Shown: positions 35,031-45,168, counted from the first letter of the stretch. The stretch is 64,000 bases of DNA from Jiangella alba (GCF_900106035.1 NZ_FNUC01000001.1:1-64000); one strand, 5' to 3'. Translations and numbers: made by a program. The notes: a model not told the origin generated them from the letters alone.

Positions 35031-36604
35031 TCCGGCAGCCTCACGGTCTCGAAGTTGATCGCCTTGTCCGCGCGGATCTCGTAGCCCTCCAACCCGGGCG
35101 CCCACGCCTGCACGACGTCGGGGTTGTACAGGTACAGGTAGCTGACGTCGTCGACGATCAGCTCGGCCGCCTGGTCGTAGAGCGTCTTGCGGGCGTCCTG
35201 GTCGGTCTCGGCCGCCGCCTGGTTCAGCAGGTCGTCGACCTCGGGGTTGCAGTAGCCCTGGAAGTTCGACGTGCCCTCACAGACGTGCTGGGCGTGGTAG
35301 AAGCCGAACGGGTCCAGGTTGCCCAGCCAGCCGAGCAGGAACGCGTCGTAGTCGCCGGCGGCCTGGCGGTCCAGCCAGGTGGCGAACGCCTCCTGCTCGA
35401 TGCCGATCTCGACGCCGACCTCGGCCAGCTGCGCCTGGATGACCTGGGCGGCCTGGACCGTCTCGGGGTACTCGTCGGTGACCATGAGAGCCATGGGCTG
35501 CGGGCTGCTGGTGCTGTTGGCCCCGATGAGCTCGGCCGCCTGGTCGGGGTCGTGCTCGAACGGGGCGTACTCGTGGAACCAGCGGCTCTGCTCCGGGATC
35601 GCCGTCTGGTTCGTGGTGGCCGCGCCGAACCGTGCCGCCTCGGTGACCTCGTCGCGGTCGATGCCGAACGCGACGCCGCGGCGGAAGTCGCGGTTGTCGA
35701 ACGGCGGCTTCGTCTGGTTCATCGCGAGGTACCAGTAGTCGACGCTCGGCGTGACGCCCAGCTCGACGTCCTCGTCGTCCTGCAGCCCCTCGATGTCCTG
35801 CGGCGGCACGTTGTCCGTCCAGTGGACGTCGCCGGAGCGCAGCGCCGTCAGGGCCGCCGCCGGCTCGCTGACGTACTGGAACTCCACGCCGTCGACGAGC
35901 GCGGGGTCGCCCCAGTAGTCGTCGTAGCGGGCCAGCGTGACGCCGTTGGCGCCGGCGTCCTCGAGCGTGAACGGCCCCGTGCCGACGGCCTGCGTCGCGA
36001 GGTCGGTGGCCTCGGCCGCGCCCTCCGGGATGATCGACATGCCCTTGAAGCCGCCGATGTTGTCGAGCAGCGCCGGGGTGGGCGCGGTGAGCGTGATCGT
36101 GACCGTCTGCGGGTCGGTCGCCTCGACGCTCGCGACGCTGGCGAACCGGTAGGCGTTGGCCAGCTGCTCGTTGATGATGCGGTTGTACGAGTAGACGACG
36201 TCGGCCGCCTCGAAGGTGCTGCCGTCGTGGAAGGTGACCCCCTCACGGAGGGTGAAGGTCCACGTCAGGCCGTCCTCGCTGGTCGTCCACTCGGTCGCGA
36301 GGCTGGGCTGGAACTCCCCCTCCGCGTCCGGCACGACGAGGGTGTCGTAGACGTTCTCGAGCACCTGGAAGCTGGCGTAGGCCTGGGTCTTGTGCGGGTC
36401 GAACTGGTCCGGCTGCGCCGAGATCGCCGCGATGAGGGTGCCGCCGTCCCCGCCTTGGTCGTCTCCGCCCTCGCTCTCGCCCCCGCCCGCCGGATCGTCC
36501 ACGTTGACGTCGTCACCGCCGCCACAACCCGCGCTGACCAGCGCGATCACCGCAAGAGCGACCGCATGACCACGGACCTTGCCACGATTCATATCAGCAT
36601 CCAT
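35027..36604 (-). CDS. Second peptide ABC transporter substrate-binding lipoprotein
   Basis: This is a family 5 extracellular binding protein of 525 residues. The signal peptide ends in VSAGC, a lipobox, so the mature protein is lipid-anchored; an acidic Gly-rich linker follows. Family features include FQPSLATEWTTSEDGLTWTF, VGTGPFTLEDAGANG and LLGWLGNLDPFGFYHAQHVC. An ATG at 36592 is an alternative start with a similar signal peptide. It is the first gene of its operon, unlike the C-terminally anchored homologue at 3310-5229. Cargo is probably peptides. Confidence 0.95.
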   Translation of the reverse strand: MDADMNRGKVRGHAVALAVIALVSAGCGGGDDVNVDDPAGGGESEGGDDQGGDGGTLIAAISAQPDQFDPHKTQAYASFQVLENVYDTLVVPDAEGEFQPSLATEWTTSEDGLTWTFTLREGVTFHDGSTFEAADVVYSYNRIINEQLANAYRFASVASVEATDPQTVTITLTAPTPALLDNIGGFKGMSIIPEGAAEATDLATQAVGTGPFTLEDAGANGVTLARYDDYWGDPALVDGVEFQYVSEPAAALTALRSGDVHWTDNVPPQDIEGLQDDEDVELGVTPSVDYWYLAMNQTKPPFDNRDFRRGVAFGIDRDEVTEAARFGAATTNQTAIPEQSRWFHEYAPFEHDPDQAAELIGANSTSSPQPMALMVTDEYPETVQAAQVIQAQLAEVGVEIGIEQEAFATWLDRQAAGDYDAFLLGWLGNLDPFGFYHAQHVCEGTSNFQGYCNPEVDDLLNQAAAETDQDARKTLYDQAAELIVDDVSYLYLYNPDVVQAWAPGLEGYEIRADKAINFETVRLPE

Positions 36605-36862
36605 ACCCGTCTGCTCGCATCATTCACGTCGCGCTTCGTCACACCGGTCTCACCCTCGACCCTTCCGGCCCGGGGGGTGGGGTCGTCCAGTCGAGCCCCG
36701 CGCGGCCCCACCTTCGTTGCGACTTCGTGATGCACCTGTGAGCGGATCGCCCGGCGTGTCGCTGGCGCCCCGTTATCCACAGCCCCACCCACTTCGCCGA
36801 CTTGTCCCCAAATCCGCTCCGCCCCACTGCGCCGGCTCGGCTCGCCGCGTTGGCTCGCAGAC

Positions 36863-38227
36863 ATGACCCCTCTACTCGTCTTCGCCCTCACTCTTTCCGC
36901 CGCTCTCTCCCCAGTCCCCGTTGGCGCGCTGTCTGCGGCCTCCCCGCCGGTGATCAGCGCCCCGCCGCCCGCCACCGCACCACCAACGGCAACCAGCCCT
37001 CCACCCGCTGTTCTCCCTGCCGCCGCCAGCCCACCGCCTGCTACCCCGCCGCACCCCGCGTTCTCCCCCGGCACCGACCAAGCCCGAACCGCCCTCGCGC
37101 CTGCCGCCGCAAGTAGCCTTCCGCCCGCCGCCACGCCCCTCCCCGCGTCCCCCTTCGTCGTCGCATCGGCAGACACCCTTCCAAGAGCGCCGGCCAGCCC
37201 TTTACCGCTGGCCGCTCTCCCCTCGATGCCGCCGACGAACGCCGGCTGGGTCTATCCCGTCGGCCCACCGGGCGGTCCAGCCGAGGTCGTCAACGGGTTC
37301 GATCCGCCGGAGCACGCGTGGTCCGCCGGCCACCGCGGCGTCGACCTCGCGGCGACCGCCGGCGCCGAGGTTCGTGCGGCCGGCCCCGGCACCGTCACGT
37401 ACGCCGCCCCGATCGCCGGCCGCGGCGTCGTCGTCATCGATCACGGCACGCTGCGCACCAGCTACGAGCCCGTCACCCCCATCGTCGGCGTCGGCGATGA
37501 GGTCGGTGCGGGCCAGCCGATCGGCGTCCTCGAGTCGGCCGGCAGCCATTGCACGCCCGCCGCCTGCCTGCACTGGGGCGCGCGGGAGGGCGAGCAGTAC
37601 ACCGATCCGCTCGCGCTGGTCGGCGGCGGGCCGGTGCGGCTGCTCCCGCTCGGCCCGCGCACCCTCACCGGCGATCCGCCACCCCCGCCGTCGCAGTCAC
37701 CCGAGTCGGGCGGGTTGGCCTGGCCGGTCGCCGCTCCCCGCGTCACGTCTCCGTACGGCATGCGGGTCCATCCGATCACCGGCGAGCGCAAACTCCATGA
37801 CGGCGTCGACGTGGCCGCCGCGTGCGGTGCACCGATCCGCGCATCCGCCGCCGGGCGGGTGATCGACGCCGGCGAACGAGGGGCGTACGGGCTGCAGCTC
37901 ACGGTCGACCACGGCCGCGTCCGCGGCGCGCCCCTCAGCACGTCCTACAGCCACCTGTCGGCGTTCTCGGTGGCCGCCGGCCAGCCGATCCGGGCCGGCC
38001 AGGTCATCGGGCGCGCCGGCACCACCGGGCTCTCGACCGGTTGCCACCTGCACTTCATGCTCTACGCCACCGGCCGAGTCACCGACCCCGTGCCCTGGCT
38101 CCCAGCGGCCTCGGTCGCGACGACTTACCTCGCCAAGGTTCCACGCGAGGCCGACCACAGTCGACGCCCCACTCATCGCACAAGCGCACACCCAGAGCGG
38201 AATCAGCCAGCGACGGGACGCAGGTGA
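36863..38227 (+). CDS. Secreted protein with two M23 (LytM) peptidase domains
   Basis: This is an exported cell-wall endopeptidase or amidase-activating protein of 454 residues. Signal peptide 1-25 is followed by a Pro/Ala-rich spacer to about 125. The first M23 domain (about 128-250) has the zinc pair HRGVD (157-161) and CLHWGARE. This is the single-domain protein usually found beside rpsB in actinobacteria. A second, canonical M23 domain (about 290-415) has SPYGMRVHP, LHDGVD and GCHLHF. Two catalytic-looking domains in one chain are unusual here. No ribosome-binding site is obvious. No gene is seen in the 233 nt after it. Confidence 0.9.
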   Translation: MTPLLVFALTLSAALSPVPVGALSAASPPVISAPPPATAPPTATSPPPAVLPAAASPPPATPPHPAFSPGTDQARTALAPAAASSLPPAATPLPASPFVVASADTLPRAPASPLPLAALPSMPPTNAGWVYPVGPPGGPAEVVNGFDPPEHAWSAGHRGVDLAATAGAEVRAAGPGTVTYAAPIAGRGVVVIDHGTLRTSYEPVTPIVGVGDEVGAGQPIGVLESAGSHCTPAACLHWGAREGEQYTDPLALVGGGPVRLLPLGPRTLTGDPPPPPSQSPESGGLAWPVAAPRVTSPYGMRVHPITGERKLHDGVDVAAACGAPIRASAAGRVIDAGERGAYGLQLTVDHGRVRGAPLSTSYSHLSAFSVAAGQPIRAGQVIGRAGTTGLSTGCHLHFMLYATGRVTDPVPWLPAASVATTYLAKVPREADHSRRPTHRTSAHPERNQPATGRR

Positions 38228-38460
38228 TCACCTCATGCCCTCGTCCGTGCAGCAGATCCTTTGCCAAGCCCACGAACTGACCCGTGTCCTCGGAAGCGCG
38301 AGCCATGCAACTCGAGAGGCGGCCTCTCACCAGTCGGCGACCACAGCAAACCCTGACCGAGCGCAGAGGCGCACCTGCTGGGCGCCATGGACGTCAGGCG
38401 GCCCAGGGGCCGAATCGAAGTGGGCTGCCGACGTCCTGGGAGTCGGCCGGTGGAGGGGCT

Positions 38461-39390
38461 TCAGGCGCGCGGATGCGCCTGCTTGTACACCTTGCGCAAT
38501 CGGTCGACCGAGACGTGGGTGTAGATCTGCGTCGTGCCGAGGGAGGCGTGGCCGAGCAATTCCTGAACGCTGCGCAGATCGGCGCCGCCCTCCAGGAGAT
38601 GGGTCGCGGCGGTGTGACGGAGTCCGTGCGGGCCCAGGTCAGGCGCGCCGGGCACCGCTCGGAGCCGCTGGTGGACGACGGTGCGTGCGGCGCGCTGGTC
38701 GAGCCGGCCACCACGGACGCCGACGAACAGGGCGGGGCCGGCGGCGGGTGCGGCCAGCTTCGGCCGGCCCGCGCGCAGCCACGCGTCGAGCGCCTCGGCC
38801 GCCGGCACGCCGTACGGCACCGTGCGCTCCTTGCGCCCCTTGCCGAGCACGCGCACGACCCGGCGGCCGTCGTCGAGGTCGTCGACGTCCAGGCCGACCA
38901 GCTCGCCGACGCGGATGCCGGTGGCGTAGAGCAGTTCCAGGAGTGCGTGGTCGCGCAGGTTCACCGGGTCGCCGTCAGAGGCGTCGTCGGCGGCCGCGTC
39001 CATCAGCGTCGAGGCCTCGCCCGCGCGCAGCACCTCGGGCAGCGCCCGGCGCGCCTTCGGCGTTGCGAGCACAGCGCCGACGTCTTCGGCGAGCAGCCCG
39101 CTGCGGTGCGCCCACGCAGTGAACACCCGCGCCGCCGACGCCCGCCGCGCGATCGTGGCGCGCGACCGGCCGAGCGTGCTCTGCCGAGCCAGCCAGCTGC
39201 GCAGCGTGGCGAGGTCGAGCTGGCCGATCTCGGTGCGCCCCAGCTTCGCCAGGTGCTCCATCAATGCCGCGATGTCGCCGGTGTAGGCGCGGATCGTGTG
39301 CTCGGACCGGTCCCGTTCCGCCGCCAGATGCCGCGCGAACCCCACGACCGCGCCGGCCAGCGCCTCGGGCAGCTCCTCGTCGGCGTCCAT
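38461..39390 (-). CDS. xerC: Tyrosine recombinase XerC
   Basis: XerC, with XerD, resolves chromosome dimers at dif. The 309-residue product has an N-terminal SAM-like core-binding domain ([20 protein letters not shown]) and the catalytic domain. Catalytic residues are in TGIRVGEL (Arg), GKGRKER (Lys), [11 protein letters not shown] (His-x-x-Arg), [15 protein letters not shown] (His and the Tyr nucleophile). The ATG at 39390 fits the family; GGAGG lies only one base before it, so initiation may be unusual or a little different from the call. It is in the standard place between dprA and the M23 gene. Confidence 0.93.
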   Translation of the reverse strand: MDADEELPEALAGAVVGFARHLAAERDRSEHTIRAYTGDIAALMEHLAKLGRTEIGQLDLATLRSWLARQSTLGRSRATIARRASAARVFTAWAHRSGLLAEDVGAVLATPKARRALPEVLRAGEASTLMDAAADDASDGDPVNLRDHALLELLYATGIRVGELVGLDVDDLDDGRRVVRVLGKGRKERTVPYGVPAAEALDAWLRAGRPKLAAPAAGPALFVGVRGGRLDQRAARTVVHQRLRAVPGAPDLGPHGLRHTAATHLLEGGADLRSVQELLGHASLGTTQIYTHVSVDRLRKVYKQAHPRA

Positions 39391-39538
39391 GCCTCCAGGA
39401 TCACCCGTCGACGCGCTCGGACGGCGCCGCCACGCGGGACAGCGGCCGGCCCGCCCGCTGTGGAGCCACGCGGCCGTCGCCGGATGCCGACAGCGGTGCC
39501 GACCAGCGTCGGCCGGCACCGCCGGACGAGCAGCGGCG

Positions 39539-39745
39539 TCAGTCGTCGAGGACGAAGGTGACCTCCAGGGCCACCTGGTACGCGACGATCTCGCCGTCGC
39601 GGACCTCGACCTTCTGGTCCTTGACCCAGGCACCCGAGACATTGCGCAGCGTCTGGTTGGCGCGCGCGATGCCCAGGCGGACCGCGTCGTCGAAGCTCGT
39701 CTCGGAGCGAGCGCTGATGTTGGTGATACGTGCGACAGAGCCCAT
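39539..39745 (-). CDS. Dodecin, small flavin-binding protein
   Basis: Dodecins form hollow dodecamers that store flavins, or CoA in some bacteria. The 68-residue product matches the family length. The flavin-stacking Trp is in [12 protein letters not shown] and the conserved Gln in [21 protein letters not shown] lies at a good distance before the ATG. It sits between dprA and xerC, where some actinobacteria carry a sigma factor gene, and appears to have its own transcript. Confidence 0.93.
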   Translation of the reverse strand: MGSVARITNISARSETSFDDAVRLGIARANQTLRNVSGAWVKDQKVEVRDGEIVAYQVALEVTFVLDD

Positions 39746-39823
39746 GAGCGGTTCCCCTCTCCCTGCCGGCGCCGCCGGATGGCGTGGCGCCCATTGGGTC
39801 CATGCATACCCCTTCCAGCCTGG

Positions 39824-40999
39824 TCATGTGCGGGTTTCCAGCGGACTGATCGTCGAACCGAGCCGCCAGCCGGCGTCCTCGCGGGTTACCCAGCCGGCGG
39901 CGGCCAGCTCACGCAGCGCGGTCGCGACGGTCCGGGCGGGCAGGCCGGTGCGGCGGGCGAGACCCGCGACCGTCTCGACGGCACCGACCTGCATCCACTC
40001 GCGGACCATCGCGTGCGCGGGCAGGAGGTCGTCGATGGGCCGGGACTCGCACTCGGGGTCGGGCGGCGTGTGCTCGCCGATGCGCCCGACGGCCTCGAGC
40101 ACGTCGGTCACGCCGGTGACCAGGGTTCCGGCACCGTCGCGGACCAGTCGATGGCACCCCGCGGAAAGCGCCGACGTGATGGGCCCGGGCACGACGAGCG
40201 TCTCGCGGCTGAGCTTCTGCGCCCACCCGGCCGTGCTGAGCGCGCCGGACCGCGGCGCCGCCTCGACGACGACCGTGCCGGCGCTCAGCGCGGCGATGAT
40301 GCGGTTGCGCGCGAGGAACCACGCGCGCATCGGCCGGCTGCCCGGCGGCACTTCGCTGATGATCAGGCCGTCGGCCGCGATGCGTTCGAGCAGCTGGCCG
40401 TGGGTGCGCGGATACGGCACGTCGACGCCGCAGGCGAGGACGGCTATCGTCTGGCCGCCGACGCCGAGTGCGCCCCGGTGGGCGGCGGCATCGATGCCGT
40501 ACGCGGCACCCGAGACAACCGTGCGCCCGGCCAGCGCGAGATCGGTCGCCAGATCGGACGCGACCCGTCCGCCGTAACGCGAGCAGGCCCGCGACCCGAC
40601 CATCGCGACCGCCGACTCGGCCAGCGCCGCGAGGTCGCCGTCACCGGACAGCCACAGCCCCAGCGGCGGCGGGACGACGTCGGCGTAGTCGAGCGTGGCC
40701 GCCATGTCGTCCAGCGGGACCGGCCATCCCGGCTCGCCCGGACACAGGTACCGGATGCCGAGGTCATCGGCGCGTTCCAGTACCTCCGCGCCGTCGACGT
40801 ACTCGGCCCGTCGCTGCAGGACGCGGGACCGATCGAGAGAGTCGTCGCCGCCGAGGACGGCCTGCCACGTCGCCTCGGCGCCGTGGTCGCGCACCCGCAG
40901 GGCGATGCGTTCGTCGCCCGGCTCCGTGACGGCGGACAGCCCGGCCCGGGCGACGCGATCAGCGGGCGACTCGGCGACGTGGAGCTGCTCGGCGCTCAT
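39824..40999 (-). CDS. dprA: DNA-processing protein DprA
   Basis: DprA loads RecA on incoming single-stranded DNA. The 391-residue product has the Rossmann-like SMF core: [66 protein letters not shown] and [16 protein letters not shown]-terminal winged-helix domain follows ([20 protein letters not shown]). Start overlaps comM by four bases (ATGA). Such genes are present even in species not known to be competent. Confidence 0.96.
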   Translation of the reverse strand: MSAEQLHVAESPADRVARAGLSAVTEPGDERIALRVRDHGAEATWQAVLGGDDSLDRSRVLQRRAEYVDGAEVLERADDLGIRYLCPGEPGWPVPLDDMAATLDYADVVPPPLGLWLSGDGDLAALAESAVAMVGSRACSRYGGRVASDLATDLALAGRTVVSGAAYGIDAAAHRGALGVGGQTIAVLACGVDVPYPRTHGQLLERIAADGLIISEVPPGSRPMRAWFLARNRIIAALSAGTVVVEAAPRSGALSTAGWAQKLSRETLVVPGPITSALSAGCHRLVRDGAGTLVTGVTDVLEAVGRIGEHTPPDPECESRPIDDLLPAHAMVREWMQVGAVETVAGLARRTGLPARTVATALRELAAAGWVTREDAGWRLGSTISPLETRT

Positions 41000-42531
41000 A
41001 CGGGTTCCCCCAGCCGGAGCCGGAGTGCCTTGTGAACGTCCTCGGCGGTCGGACGGTCGCGGCCGGCGAGGTCGGCGATGGTCCAGGCGACGCGCAGGAC
41101 GCGGTCGACCCCACGCAGGGTGAGGCTGCCGTCGCGGACCCTGGCGAACGCCGGCGCGGTGATGTCGGCCGGCAGCTTCAGCTCTCGCCGCAGGTACGGG
41201 CCGGGCAGTTCGCCGTTGCACCGCCACGGCGTGCCGCGCAGCCGTCGCTCCTGCCTGGCCCGGGCCTCGGCGACGCGATCGGCGACCACTTTGCTGGGCT
41301 CGGCGGCGGTGTCGAGTTCGGCCATGGTGGGAGCGTCGACGTCGACGCGGAGGTCGACGCGGTCGCGGACCGGGCCGGACAGCCGCTGCCCGTACCTGCG
41401 CACGGAGTCGGGTTTGCAGGTGCACTCGCGGACCGTGCTGCCGAAGTTGCCGCACGGGCACGGGTTCTGCGCCATCGCCAGCAGGAACCGGGCCGGGAAC
41501 ACCGACGTGGACTCGGACCGGGCCAGCGTCAGGGTTCCGCTCTCGAGCGGCTGGCGCAGGGAGTCGAGGATGCGCGCCGGGAATTCCGGCACCTCGTCGA
41601 GGAAGAGGATGCCGCGGTGCGCCAAGCTGGCTGCGCCGGGCGCCGGCACGCGTGAGCCGCCGCCGACGATCGCGACCAGCGACGACGTGTGGTGCGGGTC
41701 GACGAACGGCGGGCGCACGATCAGCGGACGGCCCGGCGGCAGCACGCCGGCGAGCGAGTGAATGGACGTGACCTCCAGCGACTCGTCGAGGGAGAGGTCG
41801 GGCAGCAGCGACGGCAACCGCTGCGCCAGCATGGTCTTGCCCGAGCCGGGTGTGCCGGACAACAGCAGATGGTGATGGCCGGCGGCGGCGATCTCGACCG
41901 CGCGCTTCGCGGCGTCCTGACCGGCCACGTCGGCGAGGTCGAGCGACCCGCCCTCGGCGCCCGGCGGGAGCACGTCGGGCGTCTGGTCGAGTTCGTCGCG
42001 CACCTCGTCGGGAATCTCGGCGCCACGAAGGTGCGCGAGCACCTGGCGTAGCGACCGGGCACCGAACACGCGCATACCCGGGATCAGCTGCGCCTCGGCC
42101 GCATTGGGCTCAGGGACGACGACGCGGGTCAAGCCGGCGCGGTCGGCGGCCAGGACGGCGGGGAGCACGCCGCGGACCGGGTGCAACCGCCCGTCGAGCG
42201 CCAGTTCGCCGAGGAACAGCACGCCGTCGAGGGCGGCCGATGGCACGTCTTCGGCCGCCGCGAGGATGGCGACCGCGACGCCGAGGTCGAAGTGGCTGCC
42301 GCGCTTGGGCAGCGCGGCCGGCGACAGGCTGACGGTGATGCGCTGCAGCGGCCACGTCTCGCGGCTGGACATGACGGCGGCGCGGACGCGGTCGCGCGCC
42401 TCGTACAACGACGCGTCCGGCAGCCCGACCAGCGAGAACCCGGGCATGCCGCCGATGTGCACCTCGATGTCGACCACCGTGCCCCGCACGCCGACGATCG
42501 TCACGCTGCGACAGCGAGCCAGGCGGGTCAT
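40996..42531 (-). CDS. comM: ComM/YifB-family AAA+ helicase (Mg-chelatase-like)
   Basis: ComM promotes branch migration during natural transformation. The 511-residue product has an N-terminal S5/Lon-like domain (GMPGFSLVGLPDASLYEARD) and the AAA+ module with Walker A GTPGSGKT and Walker B GILFLDEVPEF. The zinc-like cysteines CPCGN and ECTC are present, as is the C-terminal Mg-chelatase domain. ATGA overlaps link it to yraN upstream and dprA downstream. Confidence 0.96.
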   Translation of the reverse strand: MTRLARCRSVTIVGVRGTVVDIEVHIGGMPGFSLVGLPDASLYEARDRVRAAVMSSRETWPLQRITVSLSPAALPKRGSHFDLGVAVAILAAAEDVPSAALDGVLFLGELALDGRLHPVRGVLPAVLAADRAGLTRVVVPEPNAAEAQLIPGMRVFGARSLRQVLAHLRGAEIPDEVRDELDQTPDVLPPGAEGGSLDLADVAGQDAAKRAVEIAAAGHHHLLLSGTPGSGKTMLAQRLPSLLPDLSLDESLEVTSIHSLAGVLPPGRPLIVRPPFVDPHHTSSLVAIVGGGSRVPAPGAASLAHRGILFLDEVPEFPARILDSLRQPLESGTLTLARSESTSVFPARFLLAMAQNPCPCGNFGSTVRECTCKPDSVRRYGQRLSGPVRDRVDLRVDVDAPTMAELDTAAEPSKVVADRVAEARARQERRLRGTPWRCNGELPGPYLRRELKLPADITAPAFARVRDGSLTLRGVDRVLRVAWTIADLAGRDRPTAEDVHKALRLRLGEPV

Positions 42532-42884
42532 TGCGCACCTCGCACGTGGACAACCTGCGGCCGCTTGTATCGAAGCCGGTGAACGGCGATGACGTCGACC
42601 CGGAGGGCCGCGCCCACGCGGCCTGCTTGCTCGCGCCAGCGCAGGGCGAGGCGGTACAGCCGGGCCAGCTTCTCAGGCGTGACGGCGTCGAGACCCGAGC
42701 CGAAGCCCAGACCACTGCGCGTCTTGACCTCACAGACGACGACTGTGGCGCCGTCGAGCGCGACGATGTCGATCTCGCCGATGTCGCAGCGCCAGTTGCG
42801 TTCGAGCACGACGAATCCGGCCTGCTCCAGATGCTCCGCGGCGACCTGTTCGCCGTAGATGCCGACGGTGTCCTTGACTCGCAC
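42528..42884 (-). CDS. yraN: YraN/UPF0102 family predicted endonuclease
   Basis: This is a small restriction-enzyme-like protein of unknown exact role, widely found next to rnhB or dprA. From the GTG at 42884, which has GGAGG eight bases ahead, it has 118 residues; a GTG at 42893 is possible but too close to that site. The nuclease core reads CDIGEIDIVALDGATVVVCE then VKTRS, giving the D-E-x-K pattern of PD-(D/E)XK nucleases. It overlaps comM by four bases. Confidence 0.92.
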   Translation of the reverse strand: MRVKDTVGIYGEQVAAEHLEQAGFVVLERNWRCDIGEIDIVALDGATVVVCEVKTRSGLGFGSGLDAVTPEKLARLYRLALRWREQAGRVGAALRVDVIAVHRLRYKRPQVVHVRGAQ

Positions 42885-43289
42885 CGGCCTCACCTCCCGC
42901 TACGAGCCTTGCCGGATCGGGCGGACGATTCGACCTCGAAATCGCCGAATGTGGATAACCGGAGGAATCGGGTGGGGCTGTGGACGAGCGGCGGGCGGAA
43001 GGGATGGACGAGCAGGGACGGAGGCGGGCGGACGGCCCGCGCCCGGAGGTCAGCAAACGAAACCGGTGGCGGGCGGCCCCTGCCGTCGAACGGTGGTCAG
43101 CAGACGGACGACTGAGTAGGACGGCGGCGCACGGGCCAGCGGCGACCGACCGCGAGTGGCTGACACCCGGCGGTCGACGGACGGACCGGCGGACCGTTCA
43201 GGGGCCCAGGCGGCGCGACCGCGATGGCGAACGGAGCGGGCCGAAGCCGACAGCAGGCTCAGGCGGCCGACGCCGGCAACGCGAAGCCG
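42885..43289. other. Gene-free gap between DUF2469 and yraN genes
   Basis: No supported gene in about 400 nt. The right-hand part is composed of reiterated GGACGG, GCGGGCGG and similar words without a clean repeat unit. It presumably contains the promoter for yraN-comM-dprA (minus strand); a run TGTGGATAACC near 42952 is DnaA-box-like by chance at best. Confidence 0.5.
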
Positions 43290-43598
43290 TCAGGACTTGG
43301 GGATCTCGAGGTCGCTCTTCGCCAGTTCCTCCACGTTCACGTCCTTGAACGTGACGACCTTGACGTTCTTGACGAAGCGGGCCGGGCGGTACATGTCCCA
43401 GACCCAGGCGTCGCTCATGGTGACCTCGAAGTAGACGTCGCCGCCTTCGCCGCGGACCTGGAAGTCGACGTTGTTGGTGAGGTAGAAGCGGCGCTCGGTC
43501 TCCACGACGTACGAGAACAGGCCGACCACGTCGCGGTACTCGCGGTAGAGGGAGAGCTCCATCTCGGTCTCGTACTTCTCGAGATCCTCAGCACTCAT
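43290..43598 (-). CDS. DUF2469 conserved actinobacterial protein
   Basis: This 102-residue cytosolic protein is nearly universal in actinobacteria at this place, next to rnhB. Its function is unknown. Characteristic sequence includes EKYETEMELSLYREYRDVVG, FSYVVETERRFYLTN and DAWVWDMYRPARFVKNVKV. The start overlaps the rnhB stop by four bases. The conserved acidic N-terminus and aromatic-rich middle give no catalytic clue. Confidence 0.94.
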   Translation of the reverse strand: MSAEDLEKYETEMELSLYREYRDVVGLFSYVVETERRFYLTNNVDFQVRGEGGDVYFEVTMSDAWVWDMYRPARFVKNVKVVTFKDVNVEELAKSDLEIPKS

Positions 43599-44284
43599 AG
43601 GTCGGGTTCCCCTTTCCAGCCTTCGTCTCCAAGGGATACCACGCGCGCGACGTTGGCGTAGGACCGACGGTGAACCGGGCTGGGCCCGTGTGCCGTCAGC
43701 GCCTGCTGATGATCGTCGGTCACGTAGCCCTTGTGCGCGTCGAACCCGTAGGCGGGCCACTGTTCGTGCAGGTCACACATGATTCGGTCGCGGGTGACCT
43801 TGGCGATGACGGACGCCGCTGCGATGCAGGCCGCCACTTGGTCACCCTTCCACATCGCGAGCCCGGGCACGCCGAGGCCGGTGACCGGGAAGCCGTCGGT
43901 GAGCACGTACGACGGCGCGGGGTCGAGGCGGGCGAGGGCGCGGCGCATGGCGATGATGTTGCTGCGGTGCAGCCCGACGCGGTCGACCTCGTCGGGCGGG
44001 ACGATGATGACGGACCAGGCGACGGCGCGGGCCATCACCTGCTCGTAGGCGCGCTCGCGCGCCAGCGGGGTGAGCAGCTTGGAGTCGGCCAGTCCGGGCA
44101 CCTCACCCCGTTTGCCCGGCGCGAGCACGGCGGCACCGACGACGAGCGGGCCGGCGCACGCGCCCCGTCCGGCCTCGTCGGCGCCCGCGACCGGCGCGAA
44201 CCCGGACCGGGCCAGCGTGCGCTCGTAGGCGTACAGTCCGGCGTCGCGCCGGACCAGGATGCGTCGTCGGGCGAGTGTGGGCAT
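43595..44284 (-). CDS. rnhB: Ribonuclease HII
   Basis: RNase HII removes ribonucleotides and RNA:DNA hybrids. The 229-residue product has the active-site motif GADEAGRGACAGPLVVGA (Asp-Glu pair), DSKLLTP, and the later Asp in YVLTDGF. The helix AACIAAASVIAKVTRDR carries the last carboxylate region. It follows lepB by 6 nt and overlaps DUF2469, in the conserved order. Confidence 0.96.
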   Translation of the reverse strand: MPTLARRRILVRRDAGLYAYERTLARSGFAPVAGADEAGRGACAGPLVVGAAVLAPGKRGEVPGLADSKLLTPLARERAYEQVMARAVAWSVIIVPPDEVDRVGLHRSNIIAMRRALARLDPAPSYVLTDGFPVTGLGVPGLAMWKGDQVAACIAAASVIAKVTRDRIMCDLHEQWPAYGFDAHKGYVTDDHQQALTAHGPSPVHRRSYANVARVVSLGDEGWKGEPDL

Positions 44285-44290
44285 GACGGA

Positions 44291-45028
44291 TCAGGGTTCG
44301 GGGACGTCGTCGAAGACGCCGTTGCTGCCGAGGCCGCCCCAGCGGCTGAACGGCCAGGCGATGGCGAACGCCCGCCCGACCACGAGGTCCTCGGAGAACG
44401 TGCCGTGGATGCGGGAGTCGCCGGAGTTGGAACGGTGGTCACCCATGACGAACAGCTCGCCCTCGGGGACGGTGCGCTCGAACTCGTTCAGCGACGGGGA
44501 GTCGCCCGGGTACAGGTAGGACGACTCGTCGACGGCGGTGCCGTTGACGGTGAGCAGCCCGGCGTCGTCGCAGCAGGCCACGGTGTCGCCGCCGACGCCG
44601 ATGACGCGCTTGATCAGGTGTTCCTCGGAGTCGTCGGGCAGCACGCCGACGAACTCGAAGACGTCCTTGATGGCGCCGCCGACGCCGGTGCCGCCGGACG
44701 GCGCTTGGTCGCCCAGCCAGCGGTCGGGGTCTTCGAACACGACGACGTCGCCGCGGTGGATATCACCGAAGTGCAGGCTGACCTTCGACACCAGCACGCG
44801 GTCGCCGACGAGCAGGGTGTCTTCCATCGAGCCGGACGGGATGAGGAACGCCTGGACGAGGAAGATCCGCACGACCGTGGCGATGAGCAGGGAGAGCGCC
44901 ACCACGATGGCGGTCTCCTTGAAGAAGGCGGCCAGCCCGTTCCGAGTGCCGTTGGCCGGCGTCTCGGTGTCGTCGCCACCGCGACGCGGGCCCCCGTCGC
45001 CTTCCCGAGGCGCGTTCTCCTCGGTCAC
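44291..45028 (-). CDS. lepB: Signal peptidase I
   Basis: LepB removes signal peptides from exported proteins at the outer face of the membrane. From the GTG at 45028, with GGGAG five bases ahead, it has 245 residues: an acidic cytoplasmic tail of about 30, one transmembrane helix (ETAIVVALSLLIATVVRIFL), then the catalytic domain. The nucleophile is in IPSGSMEDTL and the general-base Lys in LIKRVIGVGGD; MGDHRSNSGDSR is box E. An upstream GTG at 45115 adds 29 residues of no family similarity. Confidence 0.95.
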   Translation of the reverse strand: MTEENAPREGDGGPRRGGDDTETPANGTRNGLAAFFKETAIVVALSLLIATVVRIFLVQAFLIPSGSMEDTLLVGDRVLVSKVSLHFGDIHRGDVVVFEDPDRWLGDQAPSGGTGVGGAIKDVFEFVGVLPDDSEEHLIKRVIGVGGDTVACCDDAGLLTVNGTAVDESSYLYPGDSPSLNEFERTVPEGELFVMGDHRSNSGDSRIHGTFSEDLVVGRAFAIAWPFSRWGGLGSNGVFDDVPEP

Positions 45029-45168
45029 GGCATCTCCCTGGGGTTTCCGGGGCGAGCCCGGCGAAGAGTCGAACGCTTCCGGTGGCACGTGAGCAACAAT
45101 ACGTGCCTCGGGCACGCGACCCGGCGGCGGTGCCGTGCCATGCCGCCGGGTTCCCCGTCAGGGGAGCG

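Noticed and set aside
38314..38328. Short dyad GAGAGGC-G-GCCTCTC considered as a terminator
   Set aside because: Seven-bp arms with a one-base loop cannot form a normal RNA hairpin.
38079..38330. 83-codon minus-strand frame between the M23 and xerC genes
   Set aside because: Overlaps the M23 C-terminus, has no recognisable domain and no credible start; left as unannotated gap.
42885..43289. Open frames and GGACGG-like reiteration in the yraN gap, considered as a CRISPR-like or tandem array
   Set aside because: No constant repeat with regular spacers; composition only.
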